Positions 26,268 through 34,978 are shown, counted from the stretch's first letter. The stretch is 64,000 nucleotides of DNA from Rubrobacter taiwanensis (GCF_004337705.1 NZ_SKBU01000012.1:1-64000); one strand, 5' to 3'. Translations and numbers: made by a program. The notes: generated by a model from the letters alone, not told the origin.

Positions 26268-28491
26268 CGCTTACCGGGGCAAGTCCCTGCTCCTGACCGG
26301 CGGGACGGGTTTTCTGGGGACGGCTCTGGTGGAGAAGATGCTGCGCAGCCTGCCGGAGCTGGAGCGGATCTACCTCCTCATCCGGCCGTCTTCCGGCAAG
26401 GGCGGCCGGGAGCGCTTCGAGAAGGACATCCTCGGCTCGGACGCCTTCGACCGCCTGAGAGAGGAGCTGGGAGAGGAAGGACTCGCGGAGCGGGCCGCGA
26501 AGGTGCGCGTGCTGGAGGGGGACGTGCAAGCCCGGGACCTGGGGCTCTCCCGGGAGGAGCTGGACGAGCTGGCCGAGGGCGTGGACGTTGTCATCCACTC
26601 GGCGGCCTCGGTTATCTTCGACGCTCCGCTGGACGCCGCCGTGGATTCCAACGTGCGGGGCACGCTGGGGCTGCTGCGCCTCGCCCGCGGGTGGGAGAAG
26701 CGGCCGCTCTTCATGCACATCTCCACCGCCTACGTGGCGGGCGAGGTGGAGGGACCGGTGCCGGAGCTGCTGCCCGGCGGAGAGACCCCGAACGGCGCCC
26801 GCATAGACTGGCGTGAGGAGGTTGCGGCGCTGGACCGGATGGTGCAGGAGGTGGAGGACGCTTCCTGGGAGCGGGAGCGGGCGAGCGAGTTTGAGGCTGA
26901 GGCCCGGCGCGAGCTCGGGATGGTCGGTGAGGAGCCGGAGGTGGCCGAGCGTGCCGAGCAGCTGCGCCGGGCGTGGGTGCGCGAGCGGCTGGTGGAGCGC
27001 GGTAACGAGCGCGCCCGCGAGCTGGGCTGGCACGACGTGTACACCTTCACCAAGTCGCTGGCCGAGCGCGGGGTGCTGGCCGAGCGCGGCCCGCTGCCGC
27101 TCGTGATACTGCGGCCGGCGATCATCGAGAGCAGCCTCTCCGAGCCGCGGCCGGGGTGGATCCAGGGCTCCCGCATGGCCGACCCCATCATCATGGCCTA
27201 CGCCAAGGGCGTTCTGCGCGAGTTCCCCGGGAACCCGGAGAGCGTCGTGGACCTCGTGCCGGTGGACCACGTGGTGAACGCCGCGCTTGCGGCGGCAGCC
27301 CGGCGGCCGGAGGAGCCCGAGGTCTATCAGGTGGCCTCCGGTGAGCGCAACCCGCTACGCTACCGCGAGCTATACGGCTACGTGCGGGAGTACTTCCTGG
27401 AGAATCCGCTGCGCGACGCCGGACAGCGCCCCATCCCGCTCCCCGAGTGGAGCTTCCCGGGCCGCCGGGCGGTGGAGAACAGGCTCCGGGCCGAGCTGGC
27501 GGCGCTGAAGGCGGCGGGGAAGGTGGCCGAGCGGCTCCCCGAGGGGCACATGACGCAGGATCTGCGCGGCCGCATCGCGCGCGCCGAGAAGCGTGCCCGC
27601 ATGAGCTTCTACTACAGCCGTATCTACGGCCCTTACTCGGATATCAGATCCACATTCTCCGCCCAGAACACCTACCGGCTCTACCGGGAGCTTACCGAGG
27701 AGGACCGGAGGGAGTTCCCCTTCGACATCGCGGAGGTGGACTGGGCCGAGTGGCTGCAGAGGATTCACCTGCCCGCGATCACGGCCCGCCCGGGCCGCAA
27801 GACGCGCCGGGTGGCGAAAGAAGAGGAGCCCGGGCAGGTGGCCGCCATCTTCGACGTGGACGGCACGCTGGTGGAGGCCAACGTGGTCGCCTACTATGCG
27901 TGGCTCAGGATGCAGCAGCTGCCGCGCCCGCTGCGCCCGCTGTGGTTGGCCACCTTCCTGCCGAAGATCCCATACTACTGGGGGCTGGACAAGATCAGCC
28001 GCGCTCACTTCAACCGCGCCTTCTACAAGAACTACGCGGGCTGGACCCACGAGCAGGCCCGGCAACTGGGACGGGAGAGCTTCCACAACTTCACCCTGAA
28101 GCGCCTCTACCCGGAGGCCATGGAGGTCCTGCGGGACCACCGGGAGAAGGGTCACCGCATCGTCTTCCTCTCCGGCGCCCTGGATTTCGTGCTGGAGCCG
28201 CTCGGCGGGCTCGCCGACGATGTGCTCTGCGCCCGGCTCTCGGAGGAGAACGGGACCTACACGGGCCGGCTCTCCGGCGCCCCGGTAGCCGGAGAGGCGC
28301 GCGCCCGGATGCTGGCCTCCTTCGCCCGCCGCCGCAACATAGACCTCTCCCGGTCCTACGCCTACGGAGATTCCATCTCCGACCTGCCGATGCTGGAGGC
28401 CGTAGGATACCCGGTCGTCGTGAACCCCGACCGGCGGCTGGCAGCCGAGGCGAAGCGGAAGGGATGGCCGGTCCGGCGCTGGAGGCGCTAG
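26257..28491 (+). CDS. Fatty acyl-CoA reductase-like / HAD-IB phosphatase fusion
   Basis: A 744-aa two-domain protein. Residues 1 to about 400 match the male-sterility (NAD_binding_4) type of fatty acyl-CoA reductase: NAD(P) loop GGTGFLGTALVEKMLR at 15-30, STAYVAGEVEGPVPE, and catalytic Tyr262/Lys266 in DVYTFTKSLAERG. Residues about 525-744 are a HAD-IB phosphatase: nucleophile Asp533 and Asp535 in FDVDGTLVEAN, and Asp705/Asp709 in YGDSISDLPMLE. This suggests a reductase making fatty alcohol or aldehyde joined to a phosphatase. The overlap with plsY and the abutting alcohol dehydrogenase point to lipid metabolism, perhaps ether or wax lipids. Substrates are unproven. Confidence 0.85.
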   Translation: MLGDAYRGKSLLLTGGTGFLGTALVEKMLRSLPELERIYLLIRPSSGKGGRERFEKDILGSDAFDRLREELGEEGLAERAAKVRVLEGDVQARDLGLSREELDELAEGVDVVIHSAASVIFDAPLDAAVDSNVRGTLGLLRLARGWEKRPLFMHISTAYVAGEVEGPVPELLPGGETPNGARIDWREEVAALDRMVQEVEDASWERERASEFEAEARRELGMVGEEPEVAERAEQLRRAWVRERLVERGNERARELGWHDVYTFTKSLAERGVLAERGPLPLVILRPAIIESSLSEPRPGWIQGSRMADPIIMAYAKGVLREFPGNPESVVDLVPVDHVVNAALAAAARRPEEPEVYQVASGERNPLRYRELYGYVREYFLENPLRDAGQRPIPLPEWSFPGRRAVENRLRAELAALKAAGKVAERLPEGHMTQDLRGRIARAEKRARMSFYYSRIYGPYSDIRSTFSAQNTYRLYRELTEEDRREFPFDIAEVDWAEWLQRIHLPAITARPGRKTRRVAKEEEPGQVAAIFDVDGTLVEANVVAYYAWLRMQQLPRPLRPLWLATFLPKIPYYWGLDKISRAHFNRAFYKNYAGWTHEQARQLGRESFHNFTLKRLYPEAMEVLRDHREKGHRIVFLSGALDFVLEPLGGLADDVLCARLSEENGTYTGRLSGAPVAGEARARMLASFARRRNIDLSRSYAYGDSISDLPMLEAVGYPVVVNPDRRLAAEAKRKGWPVRRWRR

Positions 28492-29700
28492 ATGCAGGCC
28501 CTGCGGTATAGGAAGTCCATCCCGCGCTACCTCCTGATGCGGCTGGCTGCGAAGCGTGTCAGGGGCCTGGACACGAGTTCTGCCGCTCCGTTCGGGCTGG
28601 AGGAGATCCCGGAGCCCGTACCGCCCACCCCGGAATGGGTCCGGGTACGGCCGCGGCTGGCCGGGATCTGCGGCTCCGACCTCTCGACGCTCTCTGCCAC
28701 AAGCTCGCCGTACTTCTCCCCGCTCACCTCGCCGCCGTTCGTGATGGGACACGAGGTAGTGGGAGAGGTCGCCGAAGACGCCGGAGACTTCCGCGCCGGA
28801 GATCGGGTCGTGATCGAGCCCGCGCTCGGATGCCGGGTGCGCGGGATCTCCCCGGAGTGCCCGATGTGCTCCGCCGGCCGCTACGCCCTGTGCACAAACG
28901 TCACCGAAGGCGATATCTCGCCCGGCATCCAGACCGGCTTCTGCCGCGACACCGGCGGCGGCTGGTCGGAGATGCTCGTCGCCCACCCCTCGCAGCTCTA
29001 CCGCGTTCCGGAGACCCTCTCCGACGAGGAGGCCGTGCTGACAGAGCCCCTGGCCTGCGCCGTCCACGCCGCCCTCACCCACGCCCCAGACCCGGAGGAG
29101 ACCGTGGTCGTACTCGGTGCCGGGAGCATCGGCCTGCTGGTCGTGGGAGCCCTGAAGCAGCTCACCGGCGTGGAGCGCCTGATCTGCGTCGCCAAACACC
29201 CCCGGCAGAGACAGGAGGCCCTGCGCCTCGGCGCAAGCGCGGTCGTCTCGCCGAAAGAGGTCTACACCCGACTGCCGGAGCTGCTCGGCGCGCGCCTCCA
29301 CAGACCCGAGCTCGGCAAGCCGGTCGTCCTCGGCGGCGCAGATAAGGTCTTCGAGTGCATCGGCTCCCCCGGCACGCTGGAGGACGCTACGCGCCTCGCC
29401 CGCCCCGGCGGAACGGTCGCCTTCGTCGGCATGCCGGGACACTCGAGCCGCCTGGACCTCACCCCCCTCTGGCATCAGGAGACGGAGCTGGTCGGAACCT
29501 ACGCCTACGGCATAGACGAATACCGCGGCGAACGAGTGAAGAGCTTCGAGCTGGCGCTCAGAATAGCCCCCGCTCTGGACCTGAAGGGACTCGTGGGACC
29601 CCGCTTCCGACTCCCCCAGTACCGGGAAGCCATAGCCGCCGCCCGCGCCGCCGGACGTAACGGCCACGTGAAGGTCGCCTTCGACCTGCGCGAAGAGTAG
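28492..29700 (+). CDS. Zinc-dependent alcohol dehydrogenase (MDR family)
   Basis: A 402-aa medium-chain dehydrogenase. The catalytic zinc site is ICGSDLSTL plus MGHEVVGEV (Cys and His-Glu). The Rossmann loop is VVVLGAGSIGLLVVGALKQL. The structural-zinc loop is altered: CRVRGISPECPMCSAGRYALC keeps four cysteines but with long spacing. ATG directly abuts the stop of the reductase/phosphatase gene, so it likely works on the same alcohol or aldehyde. Some members of this group act on sorbitol or glutathione-type substrates, so the substrate is open. Confidence 0.82.
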   Translation: MQALRYRKSIPRYLLMRLAAKRVRGLDTSSAAPFGLEEIPEPVPPTPEWVRVRPRLAGICGSDLSTLSATSSPYFSPLTSPPFVMGHEVVGEVAEDAGDFRAGDRVVIEPALGCRVRGISPECPMCSAGRYALCTNVTEGDISPGIQTGFCRDTGGGWSEMLVAHPSQLYRVPETLSDEEAVLTEPLACAVHAALTHAPDPEETVVVLGAGSIGLLVVGALKQLTGVERLICVAKHPRQRQEALRLGASAVVSPKEVYTRLPELLGARLHRPELGKPVVLGGADKVFECIGSPGTLEDATRLARPGGTVAFVGMPGHSSRLDLTPLWHQETELVGTYAYGIDEYRGERVKSFELALRIAPALDLKGLVGPRFRLPQYREAIAAARAAGRNGHVKVAFDLREE

Positions 29701-29706
29701 CCGCCC

Positions 29707-29988
29707 TTGACCTACGACCGGGAGTGGCTGGACTACCAGCAGGAGATAGCCCTGCGCCACACGCGGGCGAAGAAGAACCGCACCGATGGGGTGGACTCGG
29801 TCGAGCACATCCCGCTGCGGTACATGGTGGCGTTCATCTACCCGATCACGGCTACTATCAGGGGGTTTTTGGAGAACAGGGGGCATGGCGCCGAGGAGGT
29901 GGAGAAGATGCACCAGGCGTGGTTCAAGTCGGTGGTGTTGCAGGTTGCGCTCTGGAGCCAGCCGTACGCGAAGGCCGGGGATTTCTAA
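29707..29988 (+). pseudogene. Protoglobin, C-terminal half only (remnant)
   Basis: The 93 codons from TTG 29707 match the C-terminal half of protoglobins, the archaeal and bacterial heme sensors of about 195 aa. They read YDREWLDYQQEIALRHTRAK, then VAFIYPITATIRGFLENRG and EKMHQAWFKSVVLQVALWSQ, ending YAKAGDF. The proximal-heme His in LRHTRAKKN is kept. The first 100 or so residues (helices Z through E, the distal heme pocket) are absent, because the dehydrogenase gene ends 6 nt upstream. A stable heme protein is therefore unlikely. This reading comes from remembered family sequence, not a search. Confidence 0.72.
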
Positions 29989-29990
29989 TC

Positions 29991-30414
29991 GGCTCCGTCT
30001 TCGACCCGGCGGCGCAGCATGGTGGCGTAGACGCCAAGATCGTCGCGGCGCTCGAGCGGCTCGGTCAGGTCTTCCTCACGCTGCTGCGCGAGCGGGCAGC
30101 GGAGGCCGGGCTCAGCCCGATCCAGGCCCGCTTCCTGCTCTACCACGCCGTCGAACTGCGCCGGGTCGGCCAGCTCGCCCGCGAGTTCGGCCTCACGCCG
30201 GCTACCGTGAGTGATGCGGTAGACGCCCTGGAGGACAAGGGGCTCCTCAGCCGGGATCCTGACCGTCGCGCGGATGTGCATCACCTGCCGGTTCTTCCGG
30301 CGCGACGCCCATCCGGGTGCGGGCTCTCCCCACCACTGCCGGCTGCTGGACGTGCCGCTGTCCGACGCCGACCTCCGGCCGGACTGCCCGGAGCACGAGC
30401 TCGCCAGGAGTTGA
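29991..30414 (+). pseudogene. MarR-family regulator, start lost and internally deleted
   Basis: From 30000 one frame reads a MarR winged-helix: VDAKIVAALERLGQVFLTLL, then VGQLAREFGLTPATVSDAVD and ALEDKGLLSRDPDRR. Right after the recognition helix the frame changes. From 30274 another frame reads MCITCRFFRRDAHPG and HHCRLLDVPLSDADLRPDC, ending in PEHELARS. That is the Cys-rich tail found in some actinobacterial MarR proteins. The wing and dimerisation helices (about 60 codons) are missing and the junction is out of frame. No ATG, GTG or TTG precedes the first part in a sensible place. It is adjacent to the protoglobin remnant. Confidence 0.72.
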
Positions 30415-30446
30415 GAAACCATCGGTAATCTTCAGAGGAGGGGTAC

Positions 30447-31121
30447 GTGAAGGCACGGTTGGTCTCGTTGAACGTAGGGAAGCCGCGGGAGCTGGCGCAC
30501 GGCCGGCGGACGGTGCGCAGCGCCATCTACAAGACGCCGGTCTCCGGCGTGCTCTGGCTCGGTGAGCGCGGGCTGGAGGGCGACGAGCAGGCCGACCTCC
30601 GCGTCCACGGCGGGCCGGAGAAGGCCGTGTGCGTCTACCCGCTGGAGAACCTGCCGCACTGGCGGGCGGTTCTGGGCCTGGAGCTGGGGCCGGGAGCGTT
30701 CGGAGAGAACTTCAGCGTCTCAGGAATGGTGGAGGAGGCGGTACACATAGGAGATACGTACCGGGTCGGGGAGGCGGTGGTGCAGGTCAGCCAGCCTCGC
30801 CAGCCGTGCTTCAAGCTGGCGGCCCGGCACGAGGTGCCGGAGCTGGCGCTGCTGGTGCAGGAGTCGGGCCGGACCGGCTTCTACTTCCGGTGCCTGCAGC
30901 CGGGTCGGGTGCGGGCGGGGGACGAGCTGGCGCTACTGGAGCGTCCCGGGGCCTCCGTGAGCGTTGCGGAGGCCAACCGCATCATGCACCGCGACAAGCG
31001 GGACGCAGCCGGCATAGAGCGGCTGCTCGCGATCCCCGAGCTATCTGCCTCCTGGCGGCGCACCCTGGAGAAGCGGCTCGGGGGTGCGGTGGAGGACGCA
31101 GGACGCCGCCTGAGCGGTTAG
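30447..31121 (+). CDS. MOSC-domain protein (YiiM-like)
   Basis: A 224-aa protein from GTG 30447 behind an excellent SD (GAGGAGGGG). The MOSC core has LGERGLEGDEQADLRVHGGP, YPLENLPHWRAVL, FGENFSVSGM and QPRQPCFKLAARHEVPEL with the conserved Cys. Residues 165-215 form the extra helical 3-alpha domain seen in YiiM. MOSC proteins bind molybdenum or sulfur ligands and include molybdenum-cofactor-dependent N-hydroxylated-base reductases. The substrate here is unknown. Confidence 0.88.
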   Translation: MKARLVSLNVGKPRELAHGRRTVRSAIYKTPVSGVLWLGERGLEGDEQADLRVHGGPEKAVCVYPLENLPHWRAVLGLELGPGAFGENFSVSGMVEEAVHIGDTYRVGEAVVQVSQPRQPCFKLAARHEVPELALLVQESGRTGFYFRCLQPGRVRAGDELALLERPGASVSVAEANRIMHRDKRDAAGIERLLAIPELSASWRRTLEKRLGGAVEDAGRRLSG

Positions 31122-31183
31122 AATGCTTCCGGAGCCCGGGGCCGCCGGGAGAAAACCTGTAGCTTCCGACCGCAGGGAGGGAG

Positions 31184-32761
31184 ATGAGCCGTCCGAGCCA
31201 GACCGTAATTCTGGACAGAAACAGCCCCCCCATGATGTTCAATGCCGGGGAGGGGTTCCGCTACGAGAAGCTGCCGGAGGGGACGCGGGTAATCTATCCT
31301 CCGGGGCCGGTGGAGCCGCTGGCCGACCCCAACGTGGCCATCGAGCGGGCGTTGCTGGAGCCGCTAGAGATGGAGCCGCTGCACGAGCTGCTCTTCCCCG
31401 GCATGAAGCTCACCATCGCCTTCGACGATCTCTCGCTGCCGCTGCCGCCGATGCAGAAGCCGGACATCCGGCAGCTCGTCATAGAGAAGGTCGTCGAGAA
31501 GGCGCGCGCGAAGGGTGTAGAGGACATACACCTCATTGCGGCTTTGGGGCTGCACCGGCGCATGACGCCGTGGGAGCTCAGGCGCTGTCTGGGGGACAGG
31601 ATCTTCAACCAGTTCCACCCCGACCGCCTCTACAACTACGACGCCGAGGACGAGGAGGGGAACGTCAAGATCGGGGAGACCGAGCGGGGCGAGGAGGTGA
31701 CCGTAAGCCGCCGCGTCGCCGAGAGCGACCTGCTCGTCTACGTCAACATAAACTACATCCCGATGGACGGCGGGCACAAGTCCGTGCACACCGGGCTTGC
31801 GCCCTACTCCTCCATCCGCCACCACCACACCCCGGAGACCCTGCGGAACACCCGCTCTTTGATGGACCCGCACAACTCGGCCATGCACGCCTCCATAGAC
31901 CGCATGGGCCGGCTCTTCGACGAGCACGTCAAGGTCTTCCACATCGAGACGACCCTCAACAACGCTGCCTTCCCGCAGCTCTTCGACTTCATGGCCAGAC
32001 CCGAGCATGAGTGGGGCCCCGTTACGAAGGCCAACTTCCTGATCAACCACACCTCCACGCAGCGGCTGCCGTGGAAGGTTTCGCACAAGATCTTCCAGAG
32101 CCTCGTCGCCCCGCACAGGATGACCAGCGTGCAGGCCGGGGCTACCGAGCCCGTACACCGGAAGACGCTCGAGGAATGCTACGAGCAGCAGCTGGTGCCG
32201 GTGGAGGGACAGGCGGACGTCTTGCTGCTCGGCGTGCCGTATCTGGGGCCGTACAACGTGTACTCGATCATGAACCCCCTGCTCGTGTACAATTTGCTGC
32301 TCGGCTACCTCTTCAACCTCTACCGGGGCAGACCGCTGGTGCGTGAGGGCGGGGTGCTCATCGGGACGCATCCCATGTACGAGCGCTTCCACGAGGTGCA
32401 CCACCCCTCCTACATAGACCTCTACAACGAGGTCCTGCCCGAGACCAGCGACGTCTACGAGATCGCGCACCGCTACGAGGAGAAGTACGCCAACGACCCC
32501 TGGTACCGCACCCTCTACCGCAACTCCTACGCCTACCACGGCGCGCACCCCTTCACCGTGCTCTACTGGGCCGCTCACGCCCTCGACCATCTGGGGGACG
32601 CCATCGTGGTCGGCGCGAACCCGAACGCCGCGTCCCGGATGGGCCTCAAGCGGGCCGATACCGTGGCCGAGGCGCTGGAGATGGCGAAGGACGTCGTGGG
32701 GCCGAGCCCGCAGATCACCTACATGCACATCCCGCCGCTTTTTATGTGCGAGGTGAGTTAG
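31184..32761 (+). CDS. LarA-like protein (DUF2088, nickel-pincer family)
   Basis: A 525-aa protein longer than lactate racemase LarA (about 425 aa). LarA-like marks are FDDLSLPLPPMQKPDIRQ, ALGLHRRMTPWELRR and GGHKSVHTGLAPYSSIRHHH. Lys199 and His215 are 16 residues apart, the same spacing as the cofactor-tethering Lys184 and nickel-binding His200 of L. plantarum LarA. The position of LarA His174 appears to be Ile here, so the reaction is probably not lactate racemisation. Activity would need the LarB/C/E cofactor pathway, not seen here. ATG sits 7 nt after GGGAGGGAG. A weak -10 (TAGAAT, 31119-31124) overlaps the MOSC stop. Confidence 0.7.
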   Translation: MSRPSQTVILDRNSPPMMFNAGEGFRYEKLPEGTRVIYPPGPVEPLADPNVAIERALLEPLEMEPLHELLFPGMKLTIAFDDLSLPLPPMQKPDIRQLVIEKVVEKARAKGVEDIHLIAALGLHRRMTPWELRRCLGDRIFNQFHPDRLYNYDAEDEEGNVKIGETERGEEVTVSRRVAESDLLVYVNINYIPMDGGHKSVHTGLAPYSSIRHHHTPETLRNTRSLMDPHNSAMHASIDRMGRLFDEHVKVFHIETTLNNAAFPQLFDFMARPEHEWGPVTKANFLINHTSTQRLPWKVSHKIFQSLVAPHRMTSVQAGATEPVHRKTLEECYEQQLVPVEGQADVLLLGVPYLGPYNVYSIMNPLLVYNLLLGYLFNLYRGRPLVREGGVLIGTHPMYERFHEVHHPSYIDLYNEVLPETSDVYEIAHRYEEKYANDPWYRTLYRNSYAYHGAHPFTVLYWAAHALDHLGDAIVVGANPNAASRMGLKRADTVAEALEMAKDVVGPSPQITYMHIPPLFMCEVS

Positions 32762-32799
32762 TCGGGGAGTAGGAGTTTAGCGTTCGAGCGGGGGTAAGG

Positions 32800-34443
32800 A
32801 TGTCTGAGACGCACGAGGTGTTCAACCAGCCACCCCCTCTCGTGGACTACGACGCCGCGGACGACCCGGCGCTGCTCGAGGCGCTGCGCCGGGAAGGCGG
32901 GGAGGAGGCGGAGGTGCGTGCCGTGGGGAAGCTCGTGGGCTCCGGCCGCGTGCAGGAGCTGACGCGCCTGGCGAGCGAGTGCTCGCCCACCCTCCGCACC
33001 CACGACCGATACGGGTACCGCATAGACGAGGTCGAGTACCACCCGGCGTGGCACGAGCTCATGCGTACGGCGGTGTCGCTGGGGTTGGCCGGCAGCCCGT
33101 GGCGGGGCTCCGCCTCCGGCGCGCATGTAGTGCGTGCCGCGAAGTACCTCGTCTGGGCGACGCAGTCTGAGCAGGGGAATTGCTGTCCGGTGACGATGAC
33201 CTACGCCGCGGTGCCGGCTCTGCGCTCCGAGCCGGAGCTCGCCGATCGCTTCGAGCCCCTGCTGACCTCCTCCGAGTACGACTTCGGCCTCAGGCCTCCG
33301 GAGAGCAAGCACGGCATCATTGCGGGCATGGCGATGACCGAGAAGCAGGGTGGGTCCGACGTGCGCGCCAATACCACCCGTGCCGAGCCCGCGGGCGACG
33401 GCACCTATCGCATCACCGGGCACAAGTGGTTCTGCTCGGCACCGATGAGCGACGTCTTTCTGGTGCTGGCTCAGGCTCCGGGAGGGCTTACCTGCTTCCT
33501 CCTGCCGCGCGTTCTCCCCGATGGGGAGCGCAACCGCATGCGCCTGCAACGCCTCAAGGAGAAGCTCGGTAACCGCTCCAACGCCTCCTCCGAGGTAGAG
33601 TACGAGGGTGCGGTGGCCTGGCGCGTCGGGGAGGAGGGACGGGGCGTACGCACCATTATCGAGATGGTCAACATGACCCGGCTGGACTGCGTTATCGGTG
33701 CCGCAGGCGGGATGCGGTGGGGGCTGCATCAGGCCGTCCACCACGCCCGCCACCGCGAGGCGTTCGGGAGGCGGCTCATCGAACAGCCCCTAATGCGCAA
33801 CGTGCTCGCCGACCTGGCCACCGAAACCGAGGCGGCGATCGCTCTCGCTCTGCGGCTCGCGGGTGCCGTGGACCGCTCCCTCGCCGGGGATGCGGGAGAG
33901 GCGGCTTTCAGGAGGCTTGCGATACCGGTCTCCAAGTACTGGGTCACCAAACGCTGGCCGGCGCATGCGGCAGAATGCCTGGAGTGTCTGGGCGGCAACG
34001 GCTACATAGAGGAATCCGGTATGCCCCGTCTGTACCGTGAGGCTCCCCTCTACAGCATCTGGGAAGGTGCTGGCAACGTCGCCGCGCTGGACGTGCTGCG
34101 CGCCATGAAGCGCGAGCCCGAGAGTCTTGAGGCGTTCTTCGCGGAGCTCGGGGCCGCTGCTGGCGTCGATCGCCGGCTGGACGGGGCCGTTCGCGCGCTG
34201 CGGCGGGAGCTATCGCACCCGGAGGGGATGGAGCCGCACGCCCGGAGGCTAGTCGAACGCATGGCCCTCGCTTTGCAGGGGTCCCTGCTCGTCCGGCACG
34301 GGCACCCGGCAGTCGCCGACGCCTTCTGCGCCTCCCGGCTCGCCGGGGAGTGGGGCCATGCTTTCGGCACACTTCCGGAGGGGCCGGGGCTCGACGCCAT
34401 CCTGAGGCGTGTCCTGCCCGGAACCGGCGGTCATGCGCGTTGA
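32800..34443 (+). CDS. aidB: AidB-type acyl-CoA dehydrogenase family protein
   Basis: A 547-aa protein closely resembling E. coli AidB along its length: THEVFNQPPPLVDYD, EYHPAWHELM, GMAMTEKQGGSDVRANTTRA, RLQRLKEKLGNRSNASSEVE, ECLGGNGYIEESGMPRLYRE and SIWEGAGNVAALDVLRAM. AidB is a flavin protein of the alkylation (Ada) response that binds DNA through its C-terminal domain. Its true substrate is unsettled. No ada or alkB is nearby. Its start follows GGGGGTAAGG, and a 12-bp hairpin follows its stop. Confidence 0.9.
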   Translation: MSETHEVFNQPPPLVDYDAADDPALLEALRREGGEEAEVRAVGKLVGSGRVQELTRLASECSPTLRTHDRYGYRIDEVEYHPAWHELMRTAVSLGLAGSPWRGSASGAHVVRAAKYLVWATQSEQGNCCPVTMTYAAVPALRSEPELADRFEPLLTSSEYDFGLRPPESKHGIIAGMAMTEKQGGSDVRANTTRAEPAGDGTYRITGHKWFCSAPMSDVFLVLAQAPGGLTCFLLPRVLPDGERNRMRLQRLKEKLGNRSNASSEVEYEGAVAWRVGEEGRGVRTIIEMVNMTRLDCVIGAAGGMRWGLHQAVHHARHREAFGRRLIEQPLMRNVLADLATETEAAIALALRLAGAVDRSLAGDAGEAAFRRLAIPVSKYWVTKRWPAHAAECLECLGGNGYIEESGMPRLYREAPLYSIWEGAGNVAALDVLRAMKREPESLEAFFAELGAAAGVDRRLDGAVRALRRELSHPEGMEPHARRLVERMALALQGSLLVRHGHPAVADAFCASRLAGEWGHAFGTLPEGPGLDAILRRVLPGTGGHAR

Positions 34444-34445
34444 GA

Positions 34446-34487
34446 CGGCCCTCCTGGTTGATCTGTACCGCTCCGCCAGGAGGGCCG
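34446..34487 (+). terminator. Hairpin after aidB
   Basis: CGGCCCTCCTGG (34446-34457) and CCAGGAGGGCCG (34476-34487) form a perfect 12-bp stem around an 18-nt loop, starting 3 nt after the aidB stop. There is no T-run, so it may be a Rho-assisted terminator or an RNA-stability hairpin. Confidence 0.6.
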
Positions 34488-34595
34488 GCCGTAACTCGCC
34501 TTCGAAGTCCATGCGGACGGGTAAGCGCCTTGTAGCGATATGCGGGCCGGAAGGTTCCGGAGGTGATCTCTCGAACAGATCCGGGACGTCCGGAT

Positions 34596-34604
34596 TGCTA
34601 GTAT
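34596..34604 (+). promoter_or_regulatory. Extended -10 promoter, probable leaderless transcript
   Basis: TGCTAGTAT (34596-34604) is an extended -10 element ending 7 nt before the ATG of the next small membrane-protein gene (34612). The start point should fall on the A of the ATG or within a base or two. The GGAG at 34607-34610 is too close to the ATG to act as a Shine-Dalgarno. Confidence 0.55.
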
Positions 34605-34611
34605 ATGGAGC

Positions 34612-34977
34612 ATGAAGGCGGTTATGCGGACCCCGTTCGTGGTCTTCTGGAACTGGCTGGCGTGGGGGCGGCGCACCCGGCTCAACAGGGTGCTCTTCGC
34701 GCTCTCCTGCGGAGTCTCCGTCTTCGTGACGGCGGCCTTTCTGTGGGCCACCCTCTCTCCGGCTCCGGGCGACGTGGTGCGCTACTTCGCCCTCTACTAC
34801 GTGTGGGGGATGTGCGCCATCGGGCTCATCTTCGGGCTCGGGGAGTACAAGACCAGTCCTCTGAGGGAGAAGCGGGAGCGGGGGCATCTCTTCATCCTGC
34901 TCTACCTGGGCGTGCTGCTCATCATCACCCGGGCTCTGAACGCCTACCTCTACTACAACCCCGACGGCTACATGTAG
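34612..34977 (+). CDS. Small three-helix membrane protein, unknown function
   Basis: A 121-aa protein not recognised. It has three hydrophobic segments at about residues 28-47 (LFALSCGVSVFVTAAFLWAT), 60-77 (FALYYVWGMCAIGLIFGLGE) and 92-110 (FILLYLGVLLIITRALNAYL). Charged loops include SPLREKRERGH. It has its own leaderless-type promoter and lies upstream of the cobalamin riboswitch, so it is probably a single-gene unit. Confidence 0.6.
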   Translation: MKAVMRTPFVVFWNWLAWGRRTRLNRVLFALSCGVSVFVTAAFLWATLSPAPGDVVRYFALYYVWGMCAIGLIFGLGEYKTSPLREKRERGHLFILLYLGVLLIITRALNAYLYYNPDGYM

Positions 34978-34978
34978 A

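Noticed and set aside
27370-29913. 847-codon minus-strand frame opposite the acyl reductase and alcohol dehydrogenase
   Set aside because: The sense genes have clear catalytic motifs. The antisense product is repetitive and has no recognisable fold.
29707-29988. Reading the 93-aa protoglobin piece as a functional small globin
   Set aside because: The missing N-terminal half contains the distal heme pocket and about four helices. No known protoglobin is this short.
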